In this document: one piece after another, positions 40,673-50,268 of the stretch
Position numbering within the stretch: the stretch's first letter is position 1
How the letters are laid out: every line of letters starts with the position of its first letter
Assembly: GCF_006438915.1 (NCBI RefSeq)
Contig: NZ_RCZE01000009.1
Span: forward strand, 109,879-173,878
Direction: 5' to 3'
DNA from: Pseudomonas arsenicoxydans
GTDB lineage: Bacteria > Pseudomonadota > Gammaproteobacteria > Pseudomonadales > Pseudomonadaceae
DNA: 64,000 nt
Position numbers and translations under genes: made by a program
The notes under the pieces: generated by a model
Seen by the model: the letters and a program-made list of their open reading frames with translations, nothing else
Database searches by the model: none
What the model was told of the DNA's origin: nothing

Positions 40673-41575
40673 TCACACGCCCCATCCTTCCCTCACAGCC
40701 TTGCGAATCCCCTCCAGCAACATCGCAAACGCCGGGTTGTCATTGTTCTCGCGCCAGATCAAATGCAGCTCGCTCTGTACGCCTTCCCCCAGATCGATAT
40801 CCCGGAACACCACGTTCTTGAACACCACGCTGGTGGCGCAACGCGGGACCAACGCCAGGCCCATTCCGGCGTTTACCAGCGCCAGGATCGTCAGTGACGA
40901 ACCGAGCCATTGCACGTATTCCGGGGCAACGCGGGCCGAGCGCAGCATGCCGGTCAGCAGTTCGTTGAAGGGCGGGTAGGCGGCGTGGGAGTACATCAGG
41001 AACGGTTGTGCGTCGAGGTCTTGGACAGACACGGTGTCGGCAGTGGCCAGCGGGTGGCGACTGGGTACGGCGAGTACGAACGGCTCGCGCACCAGGCACT
41101 CGGTGGCGTAGCCCGGTTCCAGCAAGGGCGCGCGGACGATGCCCAGATCGATACGCCGGGCGCGAAGGGCTTCGTGCTGCTGGTAGGTGTTCATCTCTGA
41201 CAGGTCGATTTTGACGTGGGGCTGTGTGAGCCGCGCTTCGGCAATGACCTTGGGCAGGAATTCGTACACCGCGCTGCCGACGAAGCTGATGTTGACCGAG
41301 CCGATGTCGCCTTCGGCAAACCGTCGAGCAGTCACCGCGGCTTGCTGGGCGCGCTCCAGCAGGTTTTGCGCTTCGATGAAGAAGGCACGACCGGCGGCGG
41401 TGAGGGCGACGCTGCGAGTGGTGCGGGTGAACAGTTCGACACCGAGGTGGTGCTCCAACAACTGGATCTGTCGACTGAGCGGCGGTTGCGTCATGTTCAG
41501 GCGTTCGGCGGCGCGCCGAAAGTTGAGTTCGGTGGCCACTGTGGTGAAGCAGCGCAGTTGAGTCAGTTCGAACAT
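40673..41575 (-). CDS. LysR-family regulator of the sugar-acid cluster
   Basis: 300 aa. Helix-turn-helix MFELTQLRCFTTVATELNFR, RAAERLNMTQPPLSRQIQLLE and effector domain with GSVNISFVGSAVYEFLPKVI. The ATG at 41575 gives the canonical start; the frame runs 70 codons further into the divergent promoter region. It resembles BenM/CatM-like regulators in its first domain. It faces away from the MFS and dehydratase genes, which are its likely targets. Confidence 0.88.
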   Translation of the reverse strand: MFELTQLRCFTTVATELNFRRAAERLNMTQPPLSRQIQLLEHHLGVELFTRTTRSVALTAAGRAFFIEAQNLLERAQQAAVTARRFAEGDIGSVNISFVGSAVYEFLPKVIAEARLTQPHVKIDLSEMNTYQQHEALRARRIDLGIVRAPLLEPGYATECLVREPFVLAVPSRHPLATADTVSVQDLDAQPFLMYSHAAYPPFNELLTGMLRSARVAPEYVQWLGSSLTILALVNAGMGLALVPRCATSVVFKNVVFRDIDLGEGVQSELHLIWRENNDNPAFAMLLEGIRKAVREGWGV

Positions 41576-41681
41576 TGATCTAATCCAGGTATCAATCGAA
41601 TGACAAGTTAGATTAGACGGGATCAATTGTCGCGTCCATGATCGGTCCGTCCCTAAAAAAACAATGATCGGGAGTTGCCTC
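41576..41681. promoter_or_regulatory. Divergent control region with TCTAATC/GATTAGA repeat
   Basis: Arms TCTAATC (41579-41585) and GATTAGA (41611-41617) form an inverted repeat 25 bases apart between the LysR gene and its presumed target operon. Could be a LysR site. Confidence 0.4.
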
Positions 41682-43079
41682 TTGAATACCCTCCAGAATC
41701 CGCCGGACCCGACTGTGTTGGCCCGCGCCGCGGCCAAGGTCAAGCACCACGTGCTGCCGCTGTTTGTGGTGATGTTCATCGTCAACTACATCGACCGGGT
41801 CAACATCGGCTTCGTGCGCAGCCACATGGAAACCGACCTGGGCATCGGCGCGGCGGCCTATGGCCTGGGTGCAGGGCTGTTCTTCATCGGTTACGCAATA
41901 TTCGAAGTGCCCTCCAACCTGCTGTTGCAACGCTACGGTGCTCGCGCCTGGTTGACGCGCATCATGTTCACCTGGGGCGCAGCCGCCATGGCCATGGCCT
42001 TCGTGCGCGGCGAAACCAGTTTTTATGTGCTGCGCTTCGTTCTCGGCGCAGCCGAAGCGGGTTTCTTTCCTGGCATCATTTACTACTTCACCCAGTGGCT
42101 GCCGTCGACGGAACGGGGCAAGGCCATGGCAATCTTTCTCAGCGGTTCGGCGATTGCGTCGGTCATTTCCGGCCCGGTGTCCGGTGCGCTGCTGAACGTC
42201 AGCGGTTTCAGCCTGCATGGCTGGCAGTGGATGTTCCTGATTGAAGGTTTCGCGTCCATCGTCCTGTGCGGTTTTGTCTGGTTCTGGCTGCAATCCCATC
42301 CGCGTGAAGCGAAATGGCTGAGCGCCGAGGAGAAGGACGCGCTGACAGGGGCTATTGCGCTGGAGCAGCAGGCTCGCGAAGCCGCGCAGACGATCAAGCC
42401 GTCGATGTTCAAACTGCTGGCCGACAAGCAAATTGCGCTGTTCTGTTTTATCTACTTCTCCATTGCCCTGACCATCTATGGCGCCACGTTCTGGCTGCCG
42501 AGCATGATCAAGAAAATGGGCAACCTCGGTGACTTCCAGGTCGGCCTGTTCAACTCGATTCCGTGGCTGATTTCTATCGTCGCGATGTATGGCTTCGCCG
42601 CCATGGCCAGCAAATGGAAACACCAGCAAGCCTGGGTGGCGTTGACGCTGGTGATTGCGGCGTTTGGCATGTTCATGTCGACCACCGGCGGACCGATCTT
42701 CGCCTTTGTCGCCATTTGTTTTGCGGCCATTGGTTTCAAGGCAGCCTCGGCGTTGTTCTGGCCGATTCCGCAAGGCTATCTGGATGCACGCATCGCCGCG
42801 GCGGTGATCGCGCTGATCAACTCCATCGGCAACCTGGGCGGTTTCGTGGCGCCGACGGCGTTTGGTTTTCTCGAACAAAAAACCGGCTCAATCGAGGGCG
42901 GGCTCTACGGCCTGGCCGCCACCTCACTGGTCGCCGCCGTGGTGATCTTTTTCGCGCGCACGGCGCCCCGTGGCGACGCCTTGCGCTCGCTGACCGGTAA
43001 ACCCGCCACGACCCCCTTGCCACAACCCATTGTCAGTCACAGCGCTTTGAAACCAGATCCAAAGGGAGCAGCCTCTTGA
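41682..43079 (+). CDS. MFS transporter, anion:cation symporter family (sugar acid type)
   Basis: 465 aa, twelve helices. Signatures of the ACS family: VVMFIVNYIDRVNIGFVRSH in helix 1, YGLGAGLFFIGYAIFEVPSN in helix 2, and GAAEAGFFPGIIYYFTQWLP. I chose TTG 41682, which has GGGAG 7 bases upstream, over ATG 41664, which has none. Its stop overlaps the TTG start of the dehydratase. Import of glucarate, galactarate or a related acid is inferred from that partner. Confidence 0.87.
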   Translation: MNTLQNPPDPTVLARAAAKVKHHVLPLFVVMFIVNYIDRVNIGFVRSHMETDLGIGAAAYGLGAGLFFIGYAIFEVPSNLLLQRYGARAWLTRIMFTWGAAAMAMAFVRGETSFYVLRFVLGAAEAGFFPGIIYYFTQWLPSTERGKAMAIFLSGSAIASVISGPVSGALLNVSGFSLHGWQWMFLIEGFASIVLCGFVWFWLQSHPREAKWLSAEEKDALTGAIALEQQAREAAQTIKPSMFKLLADKQIALFCFIYFSIALTIYGATFWLPSMIKKMGNLGDFQVGLFNSIPWLISIVAMYGFAAMASKWKHQQAWVALTLVIAAFGMFMSTTGGPIFAFVAICFAAIGFKAASALFWPIPQGYLDARIAAAVIALINSIGNLGGFVAPTAFGFLEQKTGSIEGGLYGLAATSLVAAVVIFFARTAPRGDALRSLTGKPATTPLPQPIVSHSALKPDPKGAAS

Positions 43080-44350
43080 AAATCAAACGAGTCACCGTCA
43101 CCCCCATCGCTTTCCGTGATCCGCCGCTGCTCAATGCCAGTGGTATCCACGAACCGTTCGCGCTGCGCTCGATCATCGAGATCGAGAGCGACAATGGCTA
43201 CATCGGTTTGGGTGAGAGCTACGGCGACGCTCCGGCGCTGGCGATCCAGCAGCAATTGCAAGACAAGCTGATCGGCCTCGACCCGTTCAACCTCAATCAA
43301 CTGCGCGCCATCGTGCAAGCCACCGTGGCGGCGAACAAACCGGCGAGCATCGCCGGCGCGGAACTGGCACCCGGTTCTCACGCCAGCAAAGCGGTGAGCA
43401 ATGCGTATTCGGCCTTCGAAGTGGCGTTCCTGGATTTACAGGCGCACTCGCTGAATGTGCCGTTGGTGGACTTGCTGGGCGGTGCGATCCGTGACGAGAT
43501 TCCATTCAGCGCCTATCTGTTTTTCAAGTACGCCCAGCACATCGATTCGCCTTACAAGCCCGACAGTTGGGGGGAAGCGCTGAACGAAGAGCAGATCGTC
43601 GCCCAGGCGCGGCGCATGATCGAGACCTATGGTTTCAAGAGCATCAAGCTCAAGGCTGGCGTGCTGGAGCCGGAGCATGAAGTGGCGTGCATCAAGGCGC
43701 TGAAAAAGGCCTTTCCGGGATACCCGCTTCGGATCGATCCGAACGCTAACTGGTCCCTGGAAACCTCGATTCGCATGGCCGAACTGCTGGGCGACGACCT
43801 GCAATATTACGAAGACCCGACGCCGGGGCTGGAGGGAATGTCCGAACTGCACAAACGCACCGGCCTGCCGCTGGCGACCAACATGGTGGTGACTGATTTC
43901 GATGAGTTTCGCCGCAGTGTGGCTCTGAACAGCGTGCAGATCGTCCTCGCCGATCACCACTATTGGGGCGGCCTGCGCGACACCCAGGCACTGGCGAAAA
44001 TGTGCCAGACCTTTGGCGTGGGCGTGTCCATGCACTCCAACTCGCACTTGGGGATCAGCCTGATGGCCATGGCCCATGTCGCCGCGTCGGTGCCGAATCT
44101 CGATTACGCCTGCGACACGCATTACCCGTGGCAGGAGCCGGACGAAGAGGTGATCAAGGGCGGCAAGCTGCCGATCGTCGATGGCTGCGTGAAAATTACC
44201 CGCGCGCCGGGGTTGGGCCTGGAGTTGGATCACGATCAACTCGGCAAGCTGCATGACCAATACCTGACGTGCGGCATTCGCCAGCGCGATGATGTGAAAC
44301 AGATGCAGCGTTACAAACCTGAGTGGAAAACCGTCAAGCCGCGTTTTTGA
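43076..44350 (+). CDS. Glucarate dehydratase family enzyme (enolase superfamily)
   Basis: Dehydrates an aldaric or related sugar acid to a keto-deoxy acid; 424 aa. Enolase-superfamily motifs are the KSIKLKAG lysine pair, DPNANWSLE, YYEDPTPG metal ligands, and the later His region GVSMHSNSHLGISLMAMAH, all typical of GlucD. Starts with TTG 43076 (GGGAGCAGCCTC before it), overlapping the transporter stop. Many GlucD-like proteins lack full activity or use other acids, so the substrate is not fixed. Confidence 0.88.
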   Translation: MKIKRVTVTPIAFRDPPLLNASGIHEPFALRSIIEIESDNGYIGLGESYGDAPALAIQQQLQDKLIGLDPFNLNQLRAIVQATVAANKPASIAGAELAPGSHASKAVSNAYSAFEVAFLDLQAHSLNVPLVDLLGGAIRDEIPFSAYLFFKYAQHIDSPYKPDSWGEALNEEQIVAQARRMIETYGFKSIKLKAGVLEPEHEVACIKALKKAFPGYPLRIDPNANWSLETSIRMAELLGDDLQYYEDPTPGLEGMSELHKRTGLPLATNMVVTDFDEFRRSVALNSVQIVLADHHYWGGLRDTQALAKMCQTFGVGVSMHSNSHLGISLMAMAHVAASVPNLDYACDTHYPWQEPDEEVIKGGKLPIVDGCVKITRAPGLGLELDHDQLGKLHDQYLTCGIRQRDDVKQMQRYKPEWKTVKPRF

Positions 44351-44410
44351 GGGGGCGGTGTTTGGCTGTCTGAACAGATCACGGCTAACCCGGTGCTGGG
44401 TATTCGCCGT

Positions 44411-44507
44411 CCTGTGGCGAGGGAGCTTGCTCCCGCTGGACTGCGCAGCAGGCCCATTTTTTGGGGCCGCTTCGCTGCCCAGCGGGAGCAAGCTCCCTCG
44501 CCACAGG
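44411..44507. repeat. REPIN, inverted relative to 36347 and 37223
   Basis: CCTGTGGCGAGGGAGCTTGC at the left, then GGACTGCGCAGCAGGCCC and GGGGCCGCTTCGCTGCCCA, right arm GCAAGCTCCCTCGCCACAGG. The order of spacer parts is reversed compared with 36347-36444, so it is the same element in the opposite orientation. It sits between two converging genes. Confidence 0.9.
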
Positions 44508-44511
44508 TTGC

Positions 44512-46068
44512 TCAGTGTTTATCCAACGCCGCCTCAGCCGCCGCAATCTGCGCCTGGCGCTGGGCAATTACATCGCCCACCGGCGGCCCCTGGAAGCGCC
44601 GGGCTTCAAAGCCGAACCAGACAATCGCCGTCAGCACCAGGAAGCCAATGGTGATGTACAGCGCCCAATCGTTCGGTGGCTGAATGCCGATGATGAAAAT
44701 GATCACCATCGACAGCACCGAGAGCAGGGCGAACACCGTGTACCAGAAGCGCCCCATGTTCCACGGCCCCATGGTCGGCCACTTCGCGGTCCCGTAGGTA
44801 AACAGGCCCAGCACGATGGGAATGATGAAGGAGAAGAACAGGAAGATCACCGTGCAGGACACCACGATCGTATACACCGGCGTGGCCCCGACCGAGATCA
44901 CCGACGAGCCCCAGTCAAACAGCACGGCAAGGGTGGCACCGGTCCAGATCGCCGCCACCGGGCTACGAAAGGTCGGCGAGACCGAGGCCAGTGCTTTGGA
45001 AAAGGGCAGGCCGCCGTCACGGGAGAAGGCGAAGATCATCCGCGACACCGAGGTCACCGTCGCCAACCCGCAGAGGATTTGCGAGACGAAAATCGCCACA
45101 TACAACGCGAGCTTGAGCGTCGGGCTGACCTGGGTGTTCATCGCCCAGAAAAACACGTTCCAGCCTTGCTTGGCCGCTTCGTCCATGTTCGGCAGCATCA
45201 GCACGAACGAGCACAACATCACCCATCCGAACAGCAACGACCAGACCACCGACATGATCATGCCGCGCGGCACGGAAACCGCCGCGTTGCGCGTCTCTTC
45301 GGAGGTGTGCGCCGAGGCGTCATACCCGGTGATGGTGTAGATCGGCAGCAACAGGCCGAGCATGAACACCCAACCGTTCGACACCGATGGCCAGACCGCG
45401 CCGCCGGCATCGCCGGAGTAGTTGCTGAAGGTCCACAACCGCGCGAATTCATAACTCGGTGCCGAGATCAGGCAGACGATGGTCAGCGCCAGCGCGGTGG
45501 CGAAAATCAGGTAGCCGGAGAAGTCGGTGAGCTTGGCGGTCAGGCCGATCCCCAAGTGGTTACACAGGGCCTGAAGACCGGTCAGCACGGCGAGGAAAAT
45601 CACCCGCACCGTAGTCGTATCTTCCATACCCAGCGCCGGGCCGAACGCACCGAAAAAGAAGTAATAGGTGCCGACGTTGATCGCGCCCAGCACGGTGACC
45701 AACCCCAAGAGGTTGAACCACGCGGTCAGCCATCCGGTGAAGCGATTGCCGAGAATCGAACCCCAGTGATACAGCCCGCCAGCGGTGGGGTACGCTGAGG
45801 AAATCTGCGCCATGGCCATGGCGAACACCCCGGAGATCAGGCAGCCGATGGGCCAGCCGATGCCGATGGACGCGCCGCCCGCGCCGGAGGTGCCCTGGGC
45901 GAGGGAGTTGATGCCCCCGGAGAGGATGCAGATGATCGAGAAGGAAATCGCGAAGTTGGAGAAAACGCCCATGCGTCGCGAGAGCTGCTGGGCGTAGCCC
46001 ATGCTGTGCAGCGCCTTGACGTCGTCGTCATGCGACGCGTCGGCGCCGGGCTGACTTGCTGGATTCAT
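44512..46068 (-). CDS. APC-family amino acid/amine permease
   Basis: 518 aa, 12 helices, APC superfamily (amino acid-choline-like). Starts MNPASQPGADASHDDDVKAL with GAAGGGG upstream; helix 1 has FSNFAISFSIICILSGGINS and GYDASAHTSEETRNAAVSVP marks the helix 6-7 loop typical of GABA/choline permeases (Hnm1/BAT1-like). It is the last gene of the ligase-dehydrogenase run, 147 bases after the alcohol dehydrogenase. It should import the amine or amino alcohol that the upstream enzymes process. Confidence 0.88.
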   Translation of the reverse strand: MNPASQPGADASHDDDVKALHSMGYAQQLSRRMGVFSNFAISFSIICILSGGINSLAQGTSGAGGASIGIGWPIGCLISGVFAMAMAQISSAYPTAGGLYHWGSILGNRFTGWLTAWFNLLGLVTVLGAINVGTYYFFFGAFGPALGMEDTTTVRVIFLAVLTGLQALCNHLGIGLTAKLTDFSGYLIFATALALTIVCLISAPSYEFARLWTFSNYSGDAGGAVWPSVSNGWVFMLGLLLPIYTITGYDASAHTSEETRNAAVSVPRGMIMSVVWSLLFGWVMLCSFVLMLPNMDEAAKQGWNVFFWAMNTQVSPTLKLALYVAIFVSQILCGLATVTSVSRMIFAFSRDGGLPFSKALASVSPTFRSPVAAIWTGATLAVLFDWGSSVISVGATPVYTIVVSCTVIFLFFSFIIPIVLGLFTYGTAKWPTMGPWNMGRFWYTVFALLSVLSMVIIFIIGIQPPNDWALYITIGFLVLTAIVWFGFEARRFQGPPVGDVIAQRQAQIAAAEAALDKH

Positions 46069-46215
46069 GTTGTGTGCCCCTTCAGGTTTTGATACGCGCC
46101 CCTCCGGAATGCCGGACGAGCTGGCTTTCAACCCCTTGTCGTACTGCTCCTGTCTCCCACCGTACAACCTGCCCGTGCGCTGCATTCATGTGTCGAGCAC
46201 CGACAGTCAACTGCT

Positions 46216-47376
46216 CTACAGGCGGCCGTGAAACGCCGCGTCGAAAATCTCTGCCGTACCGGCCTTGGTCAAGGGCACCGGGTTGCCGCCGGCGGAAGGG
46301 TCGACTACGGCCATGTCCGCGATCAGGTCGGCCTGTCGGTCATCCACGCCCAACTCGAACAGCGTGTGCGGCACACCGATGTCTTTGCGCAGCTTGAGGA
46401 TGAAGGCCAGGAAACTGTCGAAGCCGGGGGAGGGCAAACGCAAATACGCGGCCAGGCGCGTGATGCGTTCTTCGATGGCCGTGCGATTGAATTTCAGCAC
46501 GTAGGGCATGAAGGTCGCATTGGTCATGCCGTGATGGGTGTCGTACAACGCGCCCACCGGATGCGAAAGGGCGTGCATCCCGCCCAGGCCTTTCTGGAAC
46601 GCGGTGGCGCCCATCGCTGCCGCCGCGAGCATGTTCGCGCGCGCTTCAAGGTCGCCTGGCGTGTGCACGGCGCGCACCAGTGCGTTGGCCACCAGGCGCA
46701 TGCCTTCCACGGCGATGCCGTCGGCCAAGGGGTGAAAACCGGGGGCGCAGTAGGCTTCCAGGCAATGCGCCAAGGCGTCCATGCCGGTGCCGGCGGTGAT
46801 TTTGGCCGGCATGCCGACGGTCAGCGCCGGGTCGCTGATGACCACGCGCGGCATCATTTTCGGGTGGAAGATGATGCGTTTGGTGTGGGTCGCCTCGTCG
46901 ATGATCACCGCTGCACGGCCGACTTCCGAGCCCGTGCCCGCCGTGGTTGGTACCGCGATGACCGGGGCGATACGGCTTTCATCGGCGCGGGTCCAGTAGT
47001 CGCCGATGTCTTCGAAATCCCAGACCGGGCGCGTCTGCCCGCTCATGAAGGCGATGAGTTTGCCCATGTCCAGGCCACTGCCGCCACCGAAGGCGATCAC
47101 GCCATCGTGGTTGCCGACGCGCCATGCATCCAGGCCACCGGCCAGGTTGGCTTCGACCGGGTTGGGCTTGAGGTCGCTAAACATCGCGACGCCAAGACCG
47201 GCGGCACGCAGGGCTTCCAGCGCGGCGAGGGTCATCGGCGCACGCGCCAGGCCACTGTCGGTGACCAGCAGCGGGCGCTGGATGCCTTGGGCGCGGCAGG
47301 TGTCGGCGAGTTCGGCGATGCGGCCGACGCCGAAGCGGATGCTCGTGGGGTAATTCCAGTTCGCGGTCAGGCTCAT
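46216..47376 (-). CDS. Iron-containing alcohol dehydrogenase
   Basis: 386 aa, group III (Fe) alcohol dehydrogenase. NAD-binding GVIAFGGGSGLDMGKLIAFM is at about residues 91-110; metal-binding residues are in MDALAHCLEAYCAP and GMHALSHPVGALYDTHHG. It follows the aldehyde dehydrogenase by 3 bases. With a dehydrogenase for the aldehyde next to it, it could turn an alcohol group on a glutamylated amino alcohol into an aldehyde, which the neighbour would oxidise to the acid. Confidence 0.9.
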   Translation of the reverse strand: MSLTANWNYPTSIRFGVGRIAELADTCRAQGIQRPLLVTDSGLARAPMTLAALEALRAAGLGVAMFSDLKPNPVEANLAGGLDAWRVGNHDGVIAFGGGSGLDMGKLIAFMSGQTRPVWDFEDIGDYWTRADESRIAPVIAVPTTAGTGSEVGRAAVIIDEATHTKRIIFHPKMMPRVVISDPALTVGMPAKITAGTGMDALAHCLEAYCAPGFHPLADGIAVEGMRLVANALVRAVHTPGDLEARANMLAAAAMGATAFQKGLGGMHALSHPVGALYDTHHGMTNATFMPYVLKFNRTAIEERITRLAAYLRLPSPGFDSFLAFILKLRKDIGVPHTLFELGVDDRQADLIADMAVVDPSAGGNPVPLTKAGTAEIFDAAFHGRL

Positions 47377-47379
47377 GGC

Positions 47380-48771
47380 TCAGATCTCGTGGCGCAAATG
47401 GAAGGATTTGGCGCGGGTCAGGTGTTCATAACCGAGGCGCGACAGGGTGACGCCGCGTCCGCTGTTTTTCACCCCGGTCCAGGCCAGGGCCGGGTCCAGG
47501 TAATCGCAGCGGTTCATGAACACGGTGCCGGTGTTTATCTCGTTGCCCAGGCGTTCGGCGGCGGCCAGGTCCTGAGTCCAGATCGAGGCGCTGAGCCCGA
47601 ATTCGCTGTCATTCATCAGGGCGATGGCTTCGTCGTCGCCGTCCACCGGCATGACGCCGACTACCGGGCCGAAACTTTCCTCGCGCATGACGGACATTTG
47701 ATGAGTGACATCGATCAGGACCTGCGGCGCGAGGTAGGCGCTGCCCGGTTCGTCAGCGGGAAACGCCGTGGGTTCAATCAGTGCGGTGGCGCCTTGGGCC
47801 AGCGCTTCGGCGATCTGGCCGCGCACGAAATCAGCGGCGGCCGGGGTGACCAAGGGGCCGAGTGTGGTGGCTTCGTCCAGCGGGTTGCCCAGCACATATT
47901 GGCGGGTCAGGGCGGCGAAACGCTCGATGAAGGCCGGGTAGAGGGTCTTGTCGACGTAAATGCGTTCGATGGCGCAGCAGCTCTGCCCGGAGTTGAAGAA
48001 GCTGCCGTCCACGAGGTTTTCTACCGCGTGTTCGAGATTGGCATCGACGCGCACGTAGGCCGGGTCTTTGCCGCCGAGCTCCAGGCCTACGCCAAGGAAG
48101 CGCCCGGTGGCGGCGGTTTCCATGGCCTCGCCAGCACCGACGGAACCGGTGAAATTCACTTGCTGCACGCGTCTGGAGCCAATGATGTCGGCGGTCTGGC
48201 GGTGATCGAGCAGCAGGTTGTGAAATAGACCGGCCGGCAAGTGGGCGTTGGCCATGGCCTCGGCGAACCGTTCACCGACCAGCAGCGTTTGCGACGCGTG
48301 TTTGAGGATGACGCTGTTGCCGGCCATCAGCGCCGGAATGATCGTGTTCACGGCGGTCAGGTACGGGTAATTCCAGGGGGCAATGACCAGCACCGTACCC
48401 AGTGGATCACGTTGAACAAACCGTCGAAAACCTGAAACAGGAGTGGGTTCTATTGCGGCCAGGGCTTCAGGCGCAATGGCAATCATGTGCCGCGCACGCT
48501 CTTCAAAACCGCGCAATTCGCCCGCACCAAACCGAACCGGGCGCCCCATTTGCCAGGCCAGTTCCCGCACGATGTCAGTTTTCATCGCCAACATAGCGTC
48601 CACCACCGCGCTGCAAAAAGCCGCGCGTTCGCTCAGTGGCCGGCGTTTCCATTGCGCCTGGGCGGTGGAGGCGGCGGTCAGTGCCTGTTCGATCTGCGTG
48701 GCGTCGGCGTAGCGGCGCTCGGCATACACCCGGCCATCGACCGGGGAAATGAGTTTGATGGTTGCCGTCAT
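47380..48771 (-). CDS. NAD(P)-dependent aldehyde dehydrogenase
   Basis: 463 aa, slightly short for the superfamily but complete. Motifs: APWNYPYLTAVNTIIPALMA, FTGSVGAGEAM, general base Glu in ELGGKDPAYV, catalytic Cys in NSGQSCCAIERIYV and EESFGPVVGV. It sits 7 bases downstream of the ligase and 3 bases upstream of the alcohol dehydrogenase, so the three are one operon. Its sequence differs from the PuuC-like enzyme at 6772-8262, so this is not a simple duplication. Confidence 0.92.
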   Translation of the reverse strand: MTATIKLISPVDGRVYAERRYADATQIEQALTAASTAQAQWKRRPLSERAAFCSAVVDAMLAMKTDIVRELAWQMGRPVRFGAGELRGFEERARHMIAIAPEALAAIEPTPVSGFRRFVQRDPLGTVLVIAPWNYPYLTAVNTIIPALMAGNSVILKHASQTLLVGERFAEAMANAHLPAGLFHNLLLDHRQTADIIGSRRVQQVNFTGSVGAGEAMETAATGRFLGVGLELGGKDPAYVRVDANLEHAVENLVDGSFFNSGQSCCAIERIYVDKTLYPAFIERFAALTRQYVLGNPLDEATTLGPLVTPAAADFVRGQIAEALAQGATALIEPTAFPADEPGSAYLAPQVLIDVTHQMSVMREESFGPVVGVMPVDGDDEAIALMNDSEFGLSASIWTQDLAAAERLGNEINTGTVFMNRCDYLDPALAWTGVKNSGRGVTLSRLGYEHLTRAKSFHLRHEI

Positions 48772-48778
48772 GCTGACC

Positions 48779-50152
48779 TCAATAGCGCTCGAAGCCGCGC
48801 TGCAATTCCCAGTCGGTGATCCGCCGGTCGTATTCTTTCTGCTCCCATTCGGCGGTGTGCACGTAGTGGTCGATCACCTCGTCGCCGAACGCTTCACGCA
48901 ACATGCTCGAGGTCTGGAGCGCGGCGCTGGCTTCGCGCAAGGTCTTGGAGACTTCGGGCAGGTGGTCATCGACGTACGCGTCACCTTCAAAGGGCGGCGC
49001 GAGGGTGAGCTTCTCGTCGACTCCGGCAAGGCCCGCCGCAATCAGGGCCGCGAAGGCCAGATAAGGGTTGAGGTCGGCGCCGCCGATGCGGCATTCGATG
49101 CGAATGGATTTGCTGCTTTCGGCACACAGCCGAAAACCGGCGGTGCGATTGTCGCGACTCCACACTGCCCGCGTCGGTGCAAACGTGCCGGCCTGAAAAC
49201 GCTTGTACGAATTGATGTACGGCGCGAGAAAACAGGTGATGTCGTTGGCATATTTAAGCTGCCCGGCGACCCAGGAACGCATCAGTTTCGACATGCCGAA
49301 CTCGGCCTTGGCGTCGAAGAACAGCGGCTTCTTGCCGTTCTTGTCCCACAGCGAATTATGGATGTGGCTACTGGACCCGGCGGCGTCATAACGCCACTTC
49401 GCCATAAACGTGATCGCCTTGCCTTGCAGTTGCGCGATCTCTTTGCAGGCGTGCTTGATGATGACGTGGTGGTCGGCCATGGTCAGGGCATCGGCGTAGC
49501 GGATGTTGATTTCTTCCTGGCCGGGCCCCCATTCACCCTTGGAATTTTCCACGGGAATGCCGCTGGCCTGCAGGTGCTTGCGAATCGCCCGCAGCACCGG
49601 TTCTTCGCGGGTGGTCTGCAGGATGTTGTAATCCTCGATGTAATGGCCGGCGGTTTTCGGCTTGTGGTAGTTGCGCTTGTGAATGGCCTCGTAGCTCTCG
49701 TCGAACAGATAGAACTCCAGTTCCGAGGCGAACATGCCGGTATAGCCACGCTCGCGCAGGCGTTCGATTTGCTTCTTCAGGATCGCCCGCGGGCTGTGTG
49801 GCAAGTCGCGGCGATGGTGGTGATCGAGCACATCGCAGAGCACCAGCGCCGTGCATTCCAGCCAGGGCACCCGGCGCAGGGTGGACATGTCGGGCTTGAG
49901 CACAAAGTCGCCATAACCTTTGCTCCAACTGGCAGCGGCATAGCCCGGTACGGGCTCCATGTCGATGTCGTCGGCCAACAGGTAATTGCAGCAGTGGGTT
50001 TCTTCATGGCCGCTGTCGATGAAAAACTCGACCTGGAATCGTTTGCCAACCAGACGTCCCTGCATGTCGACCATGCAGACCAGTACGGTATCAATTTCGC
50101 CGGCAACGGCGGCACGCTTCAGTTCGTCAAAGCTGAGGAGGGGCTCGGTCAT
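48779..50152 (-). CDS. Glutamine synthetase-like gamma-glutamyl ligase (second copy)
   Basis: 457 aa. Glutamine synthetase family signatures: ASELEFYLFDESYE for metal binding, AGSSSHIHNSLWDKNGKKPL, and SYKRFQAGTFAPTRAVWSRD with DNRTAGFRLC. A glutamine synthetase of true nitrogen assimilation would be longer and better conserved; this belongs with the amine/alkanolamine ligases (PuuA/IpuC-like). ATG 50152 is chosen over an upstream start 24 codons earlier. First gene of the operon; ligation of glutamate to an amine or amino alcohol is inferred. Identity with the 5184 copy is clearly low. Confidence 0.9.
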   Translation of the reverse strand: MTEPLLSFDELKRAAVAGEIDTVLVCMVDMQGRLVGKRFQVEFFIDSGHEETHCCNYLLADDIDMEPVPGYAAASWSKGYGDFVLKPDMSTLRRVPWLECTALVLCDVLDHHHRRDLPHSPRAILKKQIERLRERGYTGMFASELEFYLFDESYEAIHKRNYHKPKTAGHYIEDYNILQTTREEPVLRAIRKHLQASGIPVENSKGEWGPGQEEINIRYADALTMADHHVIIKHACKEIAQLQGKAITFMAKWRYDAAGSSSHIHNSLWDKNGKKPLFFDAKAEFGMSKLMRSWVAGQLKYANDITCFLAPYINSYKRFQAGTFAPTRAVWSRDNRTAGFRLCAESSKSIRIECRIGGADLNPYLAFAALIAAGLAGVDEKLTLAPPFEGDAYVDDHLPEVSKTLREASAALQTSSMLREAFGDEVIDHYVHTAEWEQKEYDRRITDWELQRGFERY

Positions 50153-50268
50153 CACGTCATACCTGCGTGAACAGTGTGGGCCTGTCTGAAATAGCTGTTG
50201 CAGACGCTCTTCAGAAAAACCCAAACCCTGCCGGAGCGAGCATCGTGCGCAATAAGCTGATCCTTAGC

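Noticed and set aside
46228..48228. 666-codon open frame on the plus strand
   Set aside because: It lies antisense to the Fe-alcohol dehydrogenase and aldehyde dehydrogenase, which carry complete motifs; its translation is low-complexity H/Q/R/V-rich as expected for a shadow in GC-rich DNA.
48749..50170. 473-codon frame opposite the second glutamyl ligase
   Set aside because: Shadow of the glutamine synthetase family gene on the minus strand.
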